The notes: generated by a model not told the origin, from the letters alone. A stretch of DNA of 64,000 bases from Pseudomonas sp. SL4(2022) (GCF_026625725.1 NZ_CP113060.1:1618001-1682000); one strand, 5' to 3'; positions 35,496-44,510 are shown, counted from the stretch's first letter. Made by a program: numbers and translations.

Positions 35496-37303
35496 GTTCT
35501 CGAATCACCGAAAAAGCCGCAGGTATGGCCGCTCGCTGTAAGCCTGTGCCTGCCAATTCTCATATATCAAATTGTGTACACACGTTGAGGATTGGGCTCT
35601 TCTTCGATGGATTCGGCCGCCATATTTTGAAAGATTTTCCGGCAGGTCGAGTTAGCAATATAGGGAAGTTGTTTCTTGTTCATCGGTTTGACCAGCCAGG
35701 CCAGCCTCAGGATCCACTTTTTTCATATAGAAAGTTCTATGCCTCTGGCCTTGGCGAAGACTTCTCCGCTGACCTGAATGTAACGGCCAACAGCGCCCTC
35801 ACCCGCTTTGGCGCATCGGCCAGTGAGGAACCAGCCGATCAGGCTAAAGAGCAGGCCATTGAGTCCGCCAAGGATGCCTTCGACCCTAAACGCAATTGGT
35901 GGGAGCGCATTAGCCGCAGCCTGAAAAGCTTGCTGCAGAACCCGCTTAAGCTTGCGGGCCTGCTTAAAGGCGCGGCGATCGATGCCAGCCTAGAGGCCCT
36001 GGCCCCGGTGCGCGATAGCCGCTTTGCTGCCGAATTGTTAAAAACCGGTGCGGACACCCGGATTCAGGGCGCGGTTGATTTTCTTAACGAGGCAATCCGT
36101 AAAGTCGAGGCGCAACGCGACCAACCGCCGCTCAAGCATATCGAGTTAACCGTGTATGGCTTTGACTACGGGGCCACCTTGGCTCGGGCTTTTCTGCACG
36201 AATTACTCAGCCGTGAGCCGCAAGCCAAAGAGGGACCATACCGTTACCAGGGCAAGGCGCTGAATATTCTGTTTGCCGGGTTGTTTGATGGTGTGGATCG
36301 CAGCCATGTTGATTTCCCACTGCCGCTACCCCTGCGAACCGTTCTGGACGACGGCGGCCCGCTACCCGAGCGTGTGCAGCAGGCATTGCACCTGGTGGCA
36401 GGCCATGAACGGCGCTTTTACCGACGCGCACGCTTGCTGGGCAATAGCCGTACACAGTGGCGCGAAAAGTGGGTGCCCGGTGTCAGTGAAGATGTCGGCG
36501 GCAGCCTGCTGCCAGGGGAGCAGAAGCCCAGCGCCGAGCTGGCGTTGGTGAGTTTGCATGAGATGTACCATGCCGCTCGCCGCGCCGGTGCGCCGTTTCC
36601 TTCACTTGAAGAGCTGCCATTGACGGATCGGAAAACGGCCGAGCTCTTTATCTTCAACGACCACATCGATAACGTCAGCGCCAAAGGCCTTAGCCGGCAT
36701 TATGAGCGCGAGGCGCAGGCCAGTCTGGCGCAGGTTCGGGCCTTTAGGCCTGTTTATGCCAATGCCCCAATGCGCCGCGAGCAACAACTGTTTGCCGCCC
36801 ATATGCGCGTGTACATTCGCTGGCTTGCCGCGCTCTGGAAGCCCTATCAGGCGCGTATGCGACAACTCAACGAAGAGGAAGACCGGTTGCGTGCCGGCGC
36901 ACTGGGCAGTATGAGCGGCATGCTGGGTATCTCGCGCGAAAGCGCCGCGCAACGCCAGGCGCGCGAAACGCGCTTGCAGGCCATCAATCAGGAAAGAACC
37001 CAGCTGCGCACCGACTTGGGTTGGCTGGAAGCGGTCCACGATGAAGCCACAAGCATGCGTGCCGCCCTGGACAACCCGGTGCGCGGCTGGCGTGCCGCCG
37101 GTACACGCGATCAAGCAGATTTGTGGGAGGTATTACTCTCAGCATGGTTTGAAGAACCATCGAGAACCATCAGCGAGCCCATGCATCGATTATTTGGTCA
37201 CTTCGTCCACGACCGCCTCGCAGTGAGTGTGGCGCAGCGCTCAGTTAAGCAGCTGAGTGGACAAGAGTTCTTCGATATTCGAGGGTTTGATTTGCCCAGT
37301 TAG
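35492..37303 (+). CDS. Tle1-like T6SS lipase effector (DUF2235) with Asp at the nucleophile position
   Basis: A 603-residue DUF2235 protein. The alpha/beta-hydrolase part opens with LRIGLFFDGFGRHI (about residues 30-43). The nucleophile elbow reads VYGFDYGATLARAF, with Asp225 where Tle1 enzymes have Ser in G-x-S-x-G. Later blocks are NILFAGLFDGVDRSHVDFPL and LALVSLHEMYHAARRAG. The C-terminal third is helical and charged. AAGGAG precedes the ATG, which overlaps the immunity gene. Family and position point to a phospholipase delivered by the VgrG upstream, but with this residue activity is uncertain: it could be inactive, a variant subfamily, or a different chemistry. Confidence 0.85.
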   Translation: MSSRITEKAAGMAARCKPVPANSHISNCVHTLRIGLFFDGFGRHILKDFPAGRVSNIGKLFLVHRFDQPGQPQDPLFSYRKFYASGLGEDFSADLNVTANSALTRFGASASEEPADQAKEQAIESAKDAFDPKRNWWERISRSLKSLLQNPLKLAGLLKGAAIDASLEALAPVRDSRFAAELLKTGADTRIQGAVDFLNEAIRKVEAQRDQPPLKHIELTVYGFDYGATLARAFLHELLSREPQAKEGPYRYQGKALNILFAGLFDGVDRSHVDFPLPLPLRTVLDDGGPLPERVQQALHLVAGHERRFYRRARLLGNSRTQWREKWVPGVSEDVGGSLLPGEQKPSAELALVSLHEMYHAARRAGAPFPSLEELPLTDRKTAELFIFNDHIDNVSAKGLSRHYEREAQASLAQVRAFRPVYANAPMRREQQLFAAHMRVYIRWLAALWKPYQARMRQLNEEEDRLRAGALGSMSGMLGISRESAAQRQARETRLQAINQERTQLRTDLGWLEAVHDEATSMRAALDNPVRGWRAAGTRDQADLWEVLLSAWFEEPSRTISEPMHRLFGHFVHDRLAVSVAQRSVKQLSGQEFFDIRGFDLPS

Positions 37304-37361
37304 GCACGCTTTACCTGGCTTGGTATTACTTCAAGGACAGTGAGTTGCTCTAACTGACGAG

Positions 37362-37595
37362 ATGCTCCACTTCAAAGGCGAAGAAGTGTGGGGTGGCCTA
37401 TTCGGTTTTGGCAGCCTGCGTAAACCGGTGGAGTGGACCGGCAAAGACTTTGACCTCCATGCCGGCACCCGTGTCAGCACGGAGTCCGGCGTCGCCACCT
37501 ACAGGCGCGTTTATCACCAGGACCGGGAATGCCGCGACCGCAATAAAATCAGCGGCAAACTAAGCTACTCCCCCCTGGAAGGCCTTACCCTAACG
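37362..37595 (+). pseudogene. Coding-like remnant after the lipase gene
   Basis: About 78 codons with protein-like composition (LHFKGEEVWGGLFGFGSL, EWTGKDFDLHAGTRVSTESG, YRRVYHQDRECRDRN) but no proper start, no Shine-Dalgarno, and a frame that then runs into the antisense of the convergent nucleotidyltransferase gene. A second fragment in another frame just upstream (LYLAWYYFKDSELL, about 37308-37352) may belong to it. It reads as the C-terminal debris of a larger gene, possibly another T6SS effector. No family is recognised. Confidence 0.45.
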
Positions 37596-37598
37596 GGA

Positions 37599-38756
37599 CT
37601 ACTTTTTAAATTGCCGTGTCACCAGTCGAGCCAAGCGAATGATGGGGTAAAGAAAAGACAGTTTCTGCGGAAGTATGACCCAGCCACTGTCCTTGGTTGT
37701 AGGACTCAACCAGCCTTTCAATGCATGCCATTTCGCCAGGACGTTGTCCTGCATTGCGATATCGATCAACATGCGTTTAAAAATCCCCTGCCGGGTTGCC
37801 ACCTGATCATCAGTAAGCGCTTCGCGAAGCCCATCGAGCGCGGCTTGAACCATCGCTCGGCTAGCCCTGCAGGGCCGGCGCACGTGTTGCAAAGGTGCTG
37901 CTACCTGCGCCCCAAACAAGACAGAGAGCAGGGTGAGGCAAGCATCAAGCATGGCGCGAGTACCCGTGCGTCTTATTTCCGCAGCCAGTTGCTCTGCATC
38001 CAGGTCCGCACGTTGTAGCAGTGCATGAATGTCCAAAAGCCAAACCAATTTGCGGAAACTGTGTTGGCTGGCATGTGCAATTAAGTATGGCAGGGCATGG
38101 ATAGGGGCCAGGGTTGAGAGGCTTACGCCCTGTAAATCAACCTGCTGTGTCATACAGATTTCGGCGGGGAGTAAGTACTGATTGCGTAATAGGCGCCTAT
38201 GCAGCTCCACTCTTGGCAGTCCGCCAGCATGAGTTAAGACAAGTTCATGATGTGCCTTGGGCAGCGGAAGCTGTTGCCCTGCTGCAACGCTATACCCCTG
38301 TTCATTGAAGACTCTCAGTGCCTCAGGCCACTGGTCCTCTCCAAGCAGGATATCCAGATCAACGCCCCCACGCGCACAAAGTTGACCATGCGCCTGTAGC
38401 GCCAGAGCCGGGCCCTTTAACGCCAAAGGCTGCAACCCGCATGCAGCAAGCGCTAACGTCAAACGCCTGAGGGTTGCACCTAGGCTAAGGGCTCTTAGTG
38501 CAATGGCTCTTCGCTCCAGCATAAGAGGAGCTGAATACCCAATGCCTAGAGCGTCCGCCCGAGCCTGATCAAGCAGGCCGGCGACTCCATGATGTCGAAT
38601 AAACGCTGACAACCGTACCACGCAGGGCGCTGAAAACTCATGTTCAAAGCCCATCAACCAGAGCGTGGCGCTGAGCAACGCATTGTCTGATGAAGAATCA
38701 CGGCGTTCAGCCTGAGTGGCATCGTGGTTTACTAAAGGCACATGCTGAGTAAGCAT
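37599..38756 (-). CDS. Nucleotidyltransferase-family protein (PF14907-like)
   Basis: A 385-residue protein of the NTP_transf_5 group. The signature is PLALKGPALALQAHG followed by ARGGVDLDILLGE (the G...R..D-x-D metal site, about residues 110-137), then HHELVLTHAGGLPRVELHRRLL and LIAHASQHSFRKLVWLLDIHALL. Such proteins are found in exopolysaccharide loci of the HPr-related type and as tailoring enzymes in some lasso-peptide clusters. The gene has a weak Shine-Dalgarno. It is divergent from an ABC exporter 470 bp away, with decayed sequence between them. The substrate is unknown. Confidence 0.8.
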   Translation of the reverse strand: MLTQHVPLVNHDATQAERRDSSSDNALLSATLWLMGFEHEFSAPCVVRLSAFIRHHGVAGLLDQARADALGIGYSAPLMLERRAIALRALSLGATLRRLTLALAACGLQPLALKGPALALQAHGQLCARGGVDLDILLGEDQWPEALRVFNEQGYSVAAGQQLPLPKAHHELVLTHAGGLPRVELHRRLLRNQYLLPAEICMTQQVDLQGVSLSTLAPIHALPYLIAHASQHSFRKLVWLLDIHALLQRADLDAEQLAAEIRRTGTRAMLDACLTLLSVLFGAQVAAPLQHVRRPCRASRAMVQAALDGLREALTDDQVATRQGIFKRMLIDIAMQDNVLAKWHALKGWLSPTTKDSGWVILPQKLSFLYPIIRLARLVTRQFKK

Positions 38757-39230
38757 CAGGGGTGTGTATCCATCTCATAAGAGTCGCGGCCCACACGATT
38801 GGAGCTGGCAACTCACTGATCCAGCTTGCGGCAAAGCCATATCAGTCAGGGATATTACCCCATGCCATCATCAGCCAGACATTGGCCGGCGCTTAAACGC
38901 AAACGGGGCAGGGCCCCGCTGGATAAGTGGCATGCAAAGTCCGGCCTATCGCTTAAGGGTGTCCGGTTTGAACCTCGGATTTTTAGTATCCCGTCAAATG
39001 CCACTGCATGACGCGATTGTTCCGTTGGTTTCCCCACTCAGTCCGGATATGGTTGAACCGCTGTTTAGCACTTAAGCATTGATCATGTACGACCCACAGC
39101 CACAACGCTGAGCAGTTGGAAGATGGCACTCGTTTGCTGACCGACTGTGATTGCGGGTTTTATTTTCTGGTACGCGAATTGCCCATGAGTGCATCGTGGA
39201 TCTAACCAAGTCTTTAATCTTTTTAAGCCA
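38757..39230. other. Decayed coding-like DNA between nucleotidyltransferase and ABC exporter
   Basis: No intact gene. Two fragments in different plus-strand frames look protein-like: SPAYRLRVSGLNLGFLVSRQ continuing to about 39075, and EQLEDGTRLLTDCDCGFYFL (about 39108-39167), separated by stops. Their order and spacing loosely resemble the N-terminal part of an HprK-like kinase of RiPP or EPS clusters, but this is a weak guess. The promoters of both flanking genes must also lie here. Confidence 0.4.
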
Positions 39231-41006
39231 ATGAATAACCAAGAATTTTTGCCAATTTTTAGCGTTCCTCTGCGAGCATTGGCGTTTGTCAGGCAATGCG
39301 GGGCACGCTCAGCAAGCATTGCCTCAATGGCGCTTCTGCTGTTAGGTAAAGCTGCGCTGGACGCTTTATCTGCTCTGCTGGTTGCCGCGTTACTTGGCGT
39401 GCTGCTTCCCATGGGCAGAAACCCTGCAGGTTGGTACGCACTGGCGGAGGAGCAATGGAATGCTCTAGCAGGCACCTGGGTATCGCCAGTGATGCTGCTC
39501 CTGGCGATATTGATCCTGTGCAAGGGCGTGCTTGCACCTGTGCTGTCGGGTATCCGTGGCCAGCTTATCGACGCCTGGACGCTGCTGATCTCCATGAAGG
39601 TTTTTGAGCGGGAGCTGACGCGCGAGGCTCCTCAGCGCATCGAACTGCACACTCAAGGCAGCAACGTTGCCGTCAACTACCTGGTACCCAAGATTGTCAT
39701 GGGGACGGTACTGCCCAGCCTCGAGTTGCTCACCGAGCTAATGGTGATCAGTGTTCTGCTGGGTGTGTTGCTGATATTCGAACCACTGGCGACCGTCATA
39801 ATGATCGCGGCCTTATTGGCTGCAGTAGCGGCGGGCAGCGTGCTGTCAAAATACCTCACGCCCTACCGATTGGGACGCAGCAGTAAGCCCCAAATATTGA
39901 TGCAGCGCTGGGTTTCCGACAGCGTCGCCTGCTTGCGCGAAATCCGCCTCTACCGCCGGTTGCCCGCAGTATTAGGTGGCTATCTTCCCGTTGCAAAGCG
40001 CTTCGCCAGAGAAACCGCGCGCGAGCGAACGCTGATGGATATCCAGTCACCCGTCATAGAGCTATTACTCCTTTCGATTCTGGGCGGCGCGGTGCTGATT
40101 GCCAGTGAGACCACCTGGCAGGCAGATCTTCATCCGCTGGTGCTCTTTGCTGCCGTGGGTTTAAGGCTGATACCGGGCTTGCGCCGAATCTCGTTTAGCC
40201 TGCTCACGATTAAATTCTCGCGACCATTTTTTGAGCAGATAGCCGCAGCCAATCCGTCACCACCTGAGGTGCACACTCACGTCGAACCTTGCCAATCCCT
40301 ACCCCAGCTTTTAATGAGCTGCGAAGCCCTGAATTTTCAGTACCCGCAGGCCGAGCAAAAGGTGATCGCCAACCTGAAGATGCACATGCACAAAAGCGAT
40401 TGGGTCGGGTTGGTCGGTCAATCCGGCGCGGGGAAATCCACTCTGGTGGACCTGCTCATTGGCGAGTTAAAACCCACGGCCGGGTGCATACAGTGGTTCC
40501 ACACTCAGCGCGAACACGGCTCTATAGGCTACATAGGCTACATAGGCTACATAGGCGCCTTTACCACACTGCTCCCCGGAACCTTGCGCGAGAACCTGGC
40601 TTTCCTCGGCACGGGCTGCACCGATGAGCACCTGATGAATGCCCTGAATATTACGGGGCTTGAAGCCTTGGTAAAGCGTTTCCCGAACGGACTGGACACT
40701 CCAGTTGAGGTTTTTGAACAACGCATTTCAAGTGGAGAACGGCAGCGTATCGGTCTTGCCCGCGCACTCCTGCATTCCCATGATCTGCTGATTCTTGACG
40801 AAGCGACTGCTTCCCTGGATCAGTTGACGGAACATCAATTTTTACAAGCCTTGCGCTCGGCCAGGCCAGAGCTAGCTGTATTGCTGATCACCCACCGACT
40901 GGCCGCGTTACGCTACATGGACCGCACCCTCCAGTTGGCAGACGGGGCGCTGCATGAGTTTGTTCCTGAGCCACAACCGCCCTCTGGGCTTCATGAACGA
41001 GCCTGA
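39231..41006 (+). CDS. ABC exporter, fused permease-ATPase, with altered Q-loop
   Basis: A 591-residue half-transporter of the type that exports peptides or lipids. Five to six helices fill residues 25-310; the ATPase domain follows. Walker A is GQSGAGKST (about 399-407), the signature ISSGERQRIGLARALL, Walker B LLILDEATASLD and the H-loop ITHRL, all intact. Where the Q-loop glutamine is expected the protein has a threefold IGY repeat followed by IGAFTTLLPGTLREN, so the Gln is missing. The ATG at 39231 has no good Shine-Dalgarno. Cargo is unknown; the neighbouring nucleotidyltransferase suggests a modified peptide or polysaccharide precursor. Confidence 0.85.
   Translation: MNNQEFLPIFSVPLRALAFVRQCGARSASIASMALLLLGKAALDALSALLVAALLGVLLPMGRNPAGWYALAEEQWNALAGTWVSPVMLLLAILILCKGVLAPVLSGIRGQLIDAWTLLISMKVFERELTREAPQRIELHTQGSNVAVNYLVPKIVMGTVLPSLELLTELMVISVLLGVLLIFEPLATVIMIAALLAAVAAGSVLSKYLTPYRLGRSSKPQILMQRWVSDSVACLREIRLYRRLPAVLGGYLPVAKRFARETARERTLMDIQSPVIELLLLSILGGAVLIASETTWQADLHPLVLFAAVGLRLIPGLRRISFSLLTIKFSRPFFEQIAAANPSPPEVHTHVEPCQSLPQLLMSCEALNFQYPQAEQKVIANLKMHMHKSDWVGLVGQSGAGKSTLVDLLIGELKPTAGCIQWFHTQREHGSIGYIGYIGYIGAFTTLLPGTLRENLAFLGTGCTDEHLMNALNITGLEALVKRFPNGLDTPVEVFEQRISSGERQRIGLARALLHSHDLLILDEATASLDQLTEHQFLQALRSARPELAVLLITHRLAALRYMDRTLQLADGALHEFVPEPQPPSGLHERA
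40524..40556 (+). repeat. In-frame 9-bp tandem repeat inside the ABC gene
   Basis: Three full units of ATAGGCTAC and a partial fourth (ATAGGC). The unit length is a multiple of three, so changes in copy number add or remove Ile-Gly-Tyr without shifting the frame. It sits exactly at the Q-loop of the ATPase. Confidence 0.95.
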
Positions 41007-41163
41007 AAATAGCCGCTTGCGCGAGTCATCGATTGACGGAAGAGAAGTACAGCTCTGGAACAAGAAGGGCTAACGGTCTATGACCCTGTTTGAGGCCACT
41101 ACGCAGACGCGTGTAAGGCCGTTACAAGGCCCAGACCTTAGAGGCACGGTTTAGCCACAGGCC

Positions 41164-41199
41164 AAAACAAAAAGGGCCTAGGTTTTCACCTAAGCCCTT
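41164..41199 (-). terminator. Intrinsic terminator of the tRNA-Arg transcript
   Basis: Minus strand: AAGGGCTTAGGT, GAAA loop, ACCTAGGCCCTT, then TTTGTTTT. A 12-bp stem with one mismatch, 8 nt past the tRNA end. Confidence 0.9.
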
Positions 41200-41207
41200 G
41201 TTTTATA

Positions 41208-41284
41208 TGGCGCACCAGGCGGGATTCGAACCCACGACCCCTGCCTTCGGAGGGCAGTACTCTATCCAGCTGAGCTACTGGTGC
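41208..41284 (-). tRNA. tRNA-Arg (anticodon CCG)
   Basis: The minus strand gives a complete 77-nt cloverleaf: acceptor GCACCAG pairing with CTGGTGC, D-arm AGCTCAGCTGGATAGAGT, anticodon stem CTGCC/GGCAG around loop CTCCGAA (anticodon CCG), T-arm with GGTTCGAATCC, and an encoded CCA end. It reads CGG codons, common in this GC-rich genome. It marks the right border of the accessory-looking region. Confidence 0.97.
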
Positions 41285-41596
41285 AGCGCGGGCGCAATCA
41301 TACGCATGTCGCTGGCAGGCGTCCATGCTGGTGCCTTGTTCGTGATTCTGCACGGTCAGGCTAGTGCGGGGCTTTTCAGCATAAAGGCTTGAATAAGCGT
41401 GATTAGGCGTTAATTTTTTCGAACAGGCTCTTGCCCTTTACCCCTCATGACCCTAGGATTCGTTTGAGATTTCAAACGCTCATGCACAAAACCGTTGCAC
41501 ACGCATGAGCCGAGCGAACAAGCCTTTGCGACGCGGCCATGCGGCGCATTCGATAACCTGTACCGATGCCTGGGTGTCGGGTTTTAGGAGACTGCC

Positions 41597-43045
41597 ATGC
41601 AACTGAAAGACACCCAGCTGTTTCGCCAGCAGGCGTTTATCGACGGTGTTTGGCTGGACGCGGACAGCGGCCAGACCATTCAGGTCAACAACCCGGCCAC
41701 CGGTGAAATCATCGGCAGCGTGCCGAAAATGGGCACCGCCGAAACCCGTCGCGCCATTGAAGCGGCCGACCGTGCCTTGCCGGCTTGGCGTGCACTGACG
41801 GCCAAAGAGCGCTCGAACAAACTGCGTCGCTGGTTTGAACTGCTGATCGAAAATCAGGACGACCTCGGCCGTCTGATGACGCTGGAGCAAGGCAAGCCGC
41901 TGGCCGAAGCCAAGGGCGAGATTGCCTACGCGGCGTCCTTTATTGAGTGGTTCGCCGAAGAAGCCAAGCGTGTGTACGGTGACGTGATTCCGGGCCACCA
42001 GCCGGACAAGCGCCTGATCGTGATCAAGCAGCCAATCGGTGTAACTGCGGCCATCACGCCTTGGAACTTCCCGGCGGCGATGATCACCCGTAAAGCCGGC
42101 CCGGCACTGGCCGCAGGTTGCACCATGGTGATCAAGCCGGCGTCGCAAACGCCGTTCTCCGCGCTGGCACTGGTTGCGTTGGCTGAGCGTGCCGGTATTC
42201 CGAAAGGCGTGTTGAGCGTGGTCACCGGCAGCGCCGGCGAAGTGGGCGGCGAGCTGACCAGCAACCCGATCGTGCGCAAGCTGAGCTTCACCGGCTCCAC
42301 TGAAATCGGTCGCCAACTGATGGCCGAATGCGCCAAGGACATCAAGAAGGTGTCGCTGGAGTTGGGCGGCAACGCACCGTTTATCGTGTTCGACGACGCC
42401 GACCTGGATAAAGCCGTTGAAGGCGCGCTGATTTCCAAATACCGCAACAACGGCCAAACCTGCGTGTGTGCCAACCGCCTGTACATTCAGGACGGCGTGT
42501 ATGACGCCTTCGCCGAAAAACTGGCCGCTGCGGTGGCCAAGCTGCAGATCGGTAATGGTCTGGACAACGGCATCACCACCGGCCCGCTGATCGATGCCAA
42601 GGCCATGGCCAAGGTGCAGGAGCATATTGAAGACGCGGTCAGCAAAGGCGCACGCGTGCTCACGGGCGGCAAGCCGCACGCGCTGGGCGGCAGTTTCTTT
42701 GAGCCGACCATTCTGGTGGATGTGCCGAACAACGCGGCCGTCGCCAAGGAGGAAACCTTTGGCCCGCTGGCGCCGCTGTTCCGTTTCAAGGACGAGGCCG
42801 AGGTGATCGCCATGTCCAACGACACCGAGTTCGGTTTGGCTTCGTATTTCTACGCCCGTGACCTGGGCCGTGTGTTCCGTGTGGCCGAAGCCCTGGAATA
42901 CGGTATGGTCGGCGTTAACACCGGGTTGATCTCCAATGAAGTGGCACCGTTCGGCGGTGTGAAAGCCTCTGGCCTCGGCCGCGAAGGCTCGAAGTACGGC
43001 ATTGAGGACTACCTGGAAATCAAATACCTCTGCCTGGGCGTGTAA
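41597..43045 (+). CDS. gabD: NADP-dependent succinate-semialdehyde dehydrogenase
   Basis: GabD (482 aa) oxidises succinate semialdehyde to succinate, the second step of GABA use. The aldehyde dehydrogenase hallmarks are in place: TPWNFPAAMITRKAGPALAAG, the Rossmann stretch SFTGSTEIGRQL, the glutamate motif LELGGNAPFIV and the catalytic cysteine in NNGQTCVCANRL (about residue 288). Length equals that of E. coli GabD (482). AGGAG lies 8 nt before the ATG. gabT follows after 167 bp in the same direction, forming the usual gabDT unit. Confidence 0.96.
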   Translation: MQLKDTQLFRQQAFIDGVWLDADSGQTIQVNNPATGEIIGSVPKMGTAETRRAIEAADRALPAWRALTAKERSNKLRRWFELLIENQDDLGRLMTLEQGKPLAEAKGEIAYAASFIEWFAEEAKRVYGDVIPGHQPDKRLIVIKQPIGVTAAITPWNFPAAMITRKAGPALAAGCTMVIKPASQTPFSALALVALAERAGIPKGVLSVVTGSAGEVGGELTSNPIVRKLSFTGSTEIGRQLMAECAKDIKKVSLELGGNAPFIVFDDADLDKAVEGALISKYRNNGQTCVCANRLYIQDGVYDAFAEKLAAAVAKLQIGNGLDNGITTGPLIDAKAMAKVQEHIEDAVSKGARVLTGGKPHALGGSFFEPTILVDVPNNAAVAKEETFGPLAPLFRFKDEAEVIAMSNDTEFGLASYFYARDLGRVFRVAEALEYGMVGVNTGLISNEVAPFGGVKASGLGREGSKYGIEDYLEIKYLCLGV

Positions 43046-43212
43046 CCTGGCGAAGTAACCCCGCAGGAGGCGCACGAGAGCGCTGCGTCTTCTGCATGTA
43101 TATGGACATAGCTGTGGCCGGGTGTGTTGGGGCAGTCGATCATCGAATACTGCCAAGCCGCCGGTGACACATCCTTGAACCACGCCGAGATTGACCGGCG
43201 AATGAGGACTTT

Positions 43213-44493
43213 ATGAGCAAGACCAACGAATCTTTGATGCAACGCCGCACCGCTGCCGTTCCGCGCGGCGTGGGCCAGATCCACCCGATCTTTGCCGAGT
43301 CGGCGAAGAACGCCACCGTCACCGACGTCGAAGGCCGCGAGTTTATCGACTTCGCCGGCGGCATCGCCGTGCTCAACACCGGTCACCTGCACCCGAAAGT
43401 GGTGGCAGCGGTGCAAGAACAACTGACCAAGCTGACCCACACCTGCTTCCAGGTGCTGGCGTATGAGCCGTACGTTGAACTGTGCGAGAAAGTTAACGCA
43501 CGCGTGCCAGGCGACTTCGCCAAGAAAACCCTGCTGGTCACCACCGGCTCCGAAGCGGTCGAGAACTCGATCAAAATCGCTCGCGCTGCGACCGGCCGTG
43601 CGGGCGTGATCGCTTTCACCGGCGGCTACCACGGCCGCACCATGATGACCCTGGGCCTGACCGGTAAAGTCGTACCCTACTCGGCCGGCATGGGCCTGAT
43701 GCCGGGCGGCATCTTCCGCGCCCAGTACCCGTGCGAACTGCACGGCGTGAGCAGCGATGATGCGATCGCCAGCATCGAGCGTATCTTCAAGAACGACGCC
43801 GAACCACGTGACATCGCCGCGATCATCATCGAGCCGGTGCAAGGCGAGGGTGGTTTCTACGTCGCGCCGAAAGACTTTATGCAGCGCCTGCGCGCCCTGT
43901 GTGATCAGCACGGCATCCTGCTGATCGCCGACGAAGTGCAGACCGGTGCCGGGCGTACCGGCACCTTCTTCGCCATGGAACAGATGGGCGTCGCCGCCGA
44001 CCTGACCACCTTCGCCAAATCCATCGCCGGCGGTTTCCCGGTGGCGGGCGTGTGCGGCAAGGCGGAATACATGGACGCCATCGCCCCTGGCGGTCTGGGC
44101 GGCACTTACGCCGGCAGCCCGCTGGCCTGCGCCGCAGCGTTGGCGGTGATGGATGTATTCGAGGAAGAGAAGCTGCTGGACCGCTGCAAGGCCGTGGGCG
44201 AGCGCCTAGTTACCGGCCTGAAAGCCATTCAGGCCAAGCACACCAGCATCGGCGAAGTGCGTGCCCTCGGCGCCATGATTGCCATGGAACTGTGCGAAGG
44301 TGGCGACGTGCATAAGCCCAACGCCGCGCTGACCGGGCAGATCGTGGCCAAGGCGCGTGAGAAGGGCTTGATCCTGCTGTCGTGCGGTACTTACGGCAAC
44401 GTCTTGCGCGTGCTGGTGCCGCTGACCGCTGAAGACGCACTGCTCGACCGTGGCCTGGCGATCATCGCCGAGTGCTTCGACGAACTGACCTAA
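43213..44493 (+). CDS. gabT: 4-aminobutyrate aminotransferase
   Basis: GabT (426 aa) transfers the amino group of GABA to 2-oxoglutarate, giving succinate semialdehyde and glutamate; the product is the substrate of the upstream GabD. Class III aminotransferase features: GSEAVENSIKIARAATGR (PLP phosphate site), IIEPVQGEGGFYVAP, LLIADEVQTGAGRTG and the PLP lysine K269 in TFAKSIAGGFPVAG. Length matches E. coli GabT. GAGGA precedes the ATG, and a strong terminator follows the stop. Confidence 0.96.
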   Translation: MSKTNESLMQRRTAAVPRGVGQIHPIFAESAKNATVTDVEGREFIDFAGGIAVLNTGHLHPKVVAAVQEQLTKLTHTCFQVLAYEPYVELCEKVNARVPGDFAKKTLLVTTGSEAVENSIKIARAATGRAGVIAFTGGYHGRTMMTLGLTGKVVPYSAGMGLMPGGIFRAQYPCELHGVSSDDAIASIERIFKNDAEPRDIAAIIIEPVQGEGGFYVAPKDFMQRLRALCDQHGILLIADEVQTGAGRTGTFFAMEQMGVAADLTTFAKSIAGGFPVAGVCGKAEYMDAIAPGGLGGTYAGSPLACAAALAVMDVFEEEKLLDRCKAVGERLVTGLKAIQAKHTSIGEVRALGAMIAMELCEGGDVHKPNAALTGQIVAKAREKGLILLSCGTYGNVLRVLVPLTAEDALLDRGLAIIAECFDELT

Positions 44494-44510
44494 GCCTCAG
44501 TGCGTGACCC

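Noticed and set aside
38826..39011. Possible lasso-type precursor peptide (MPSSARHWPALKRKRG...)
   Set aside because: No leader-core pattern, no maturation enzymes (no asparagine-synthetase-like, PqqD or transglutaminase-like gene nearby) and no Shine-Dalgarno.
41480..43183. 567-codon frame opposite gabD
   Set aside because: Antisense shadow of a textbook aldehyde dehydrogenase gene.
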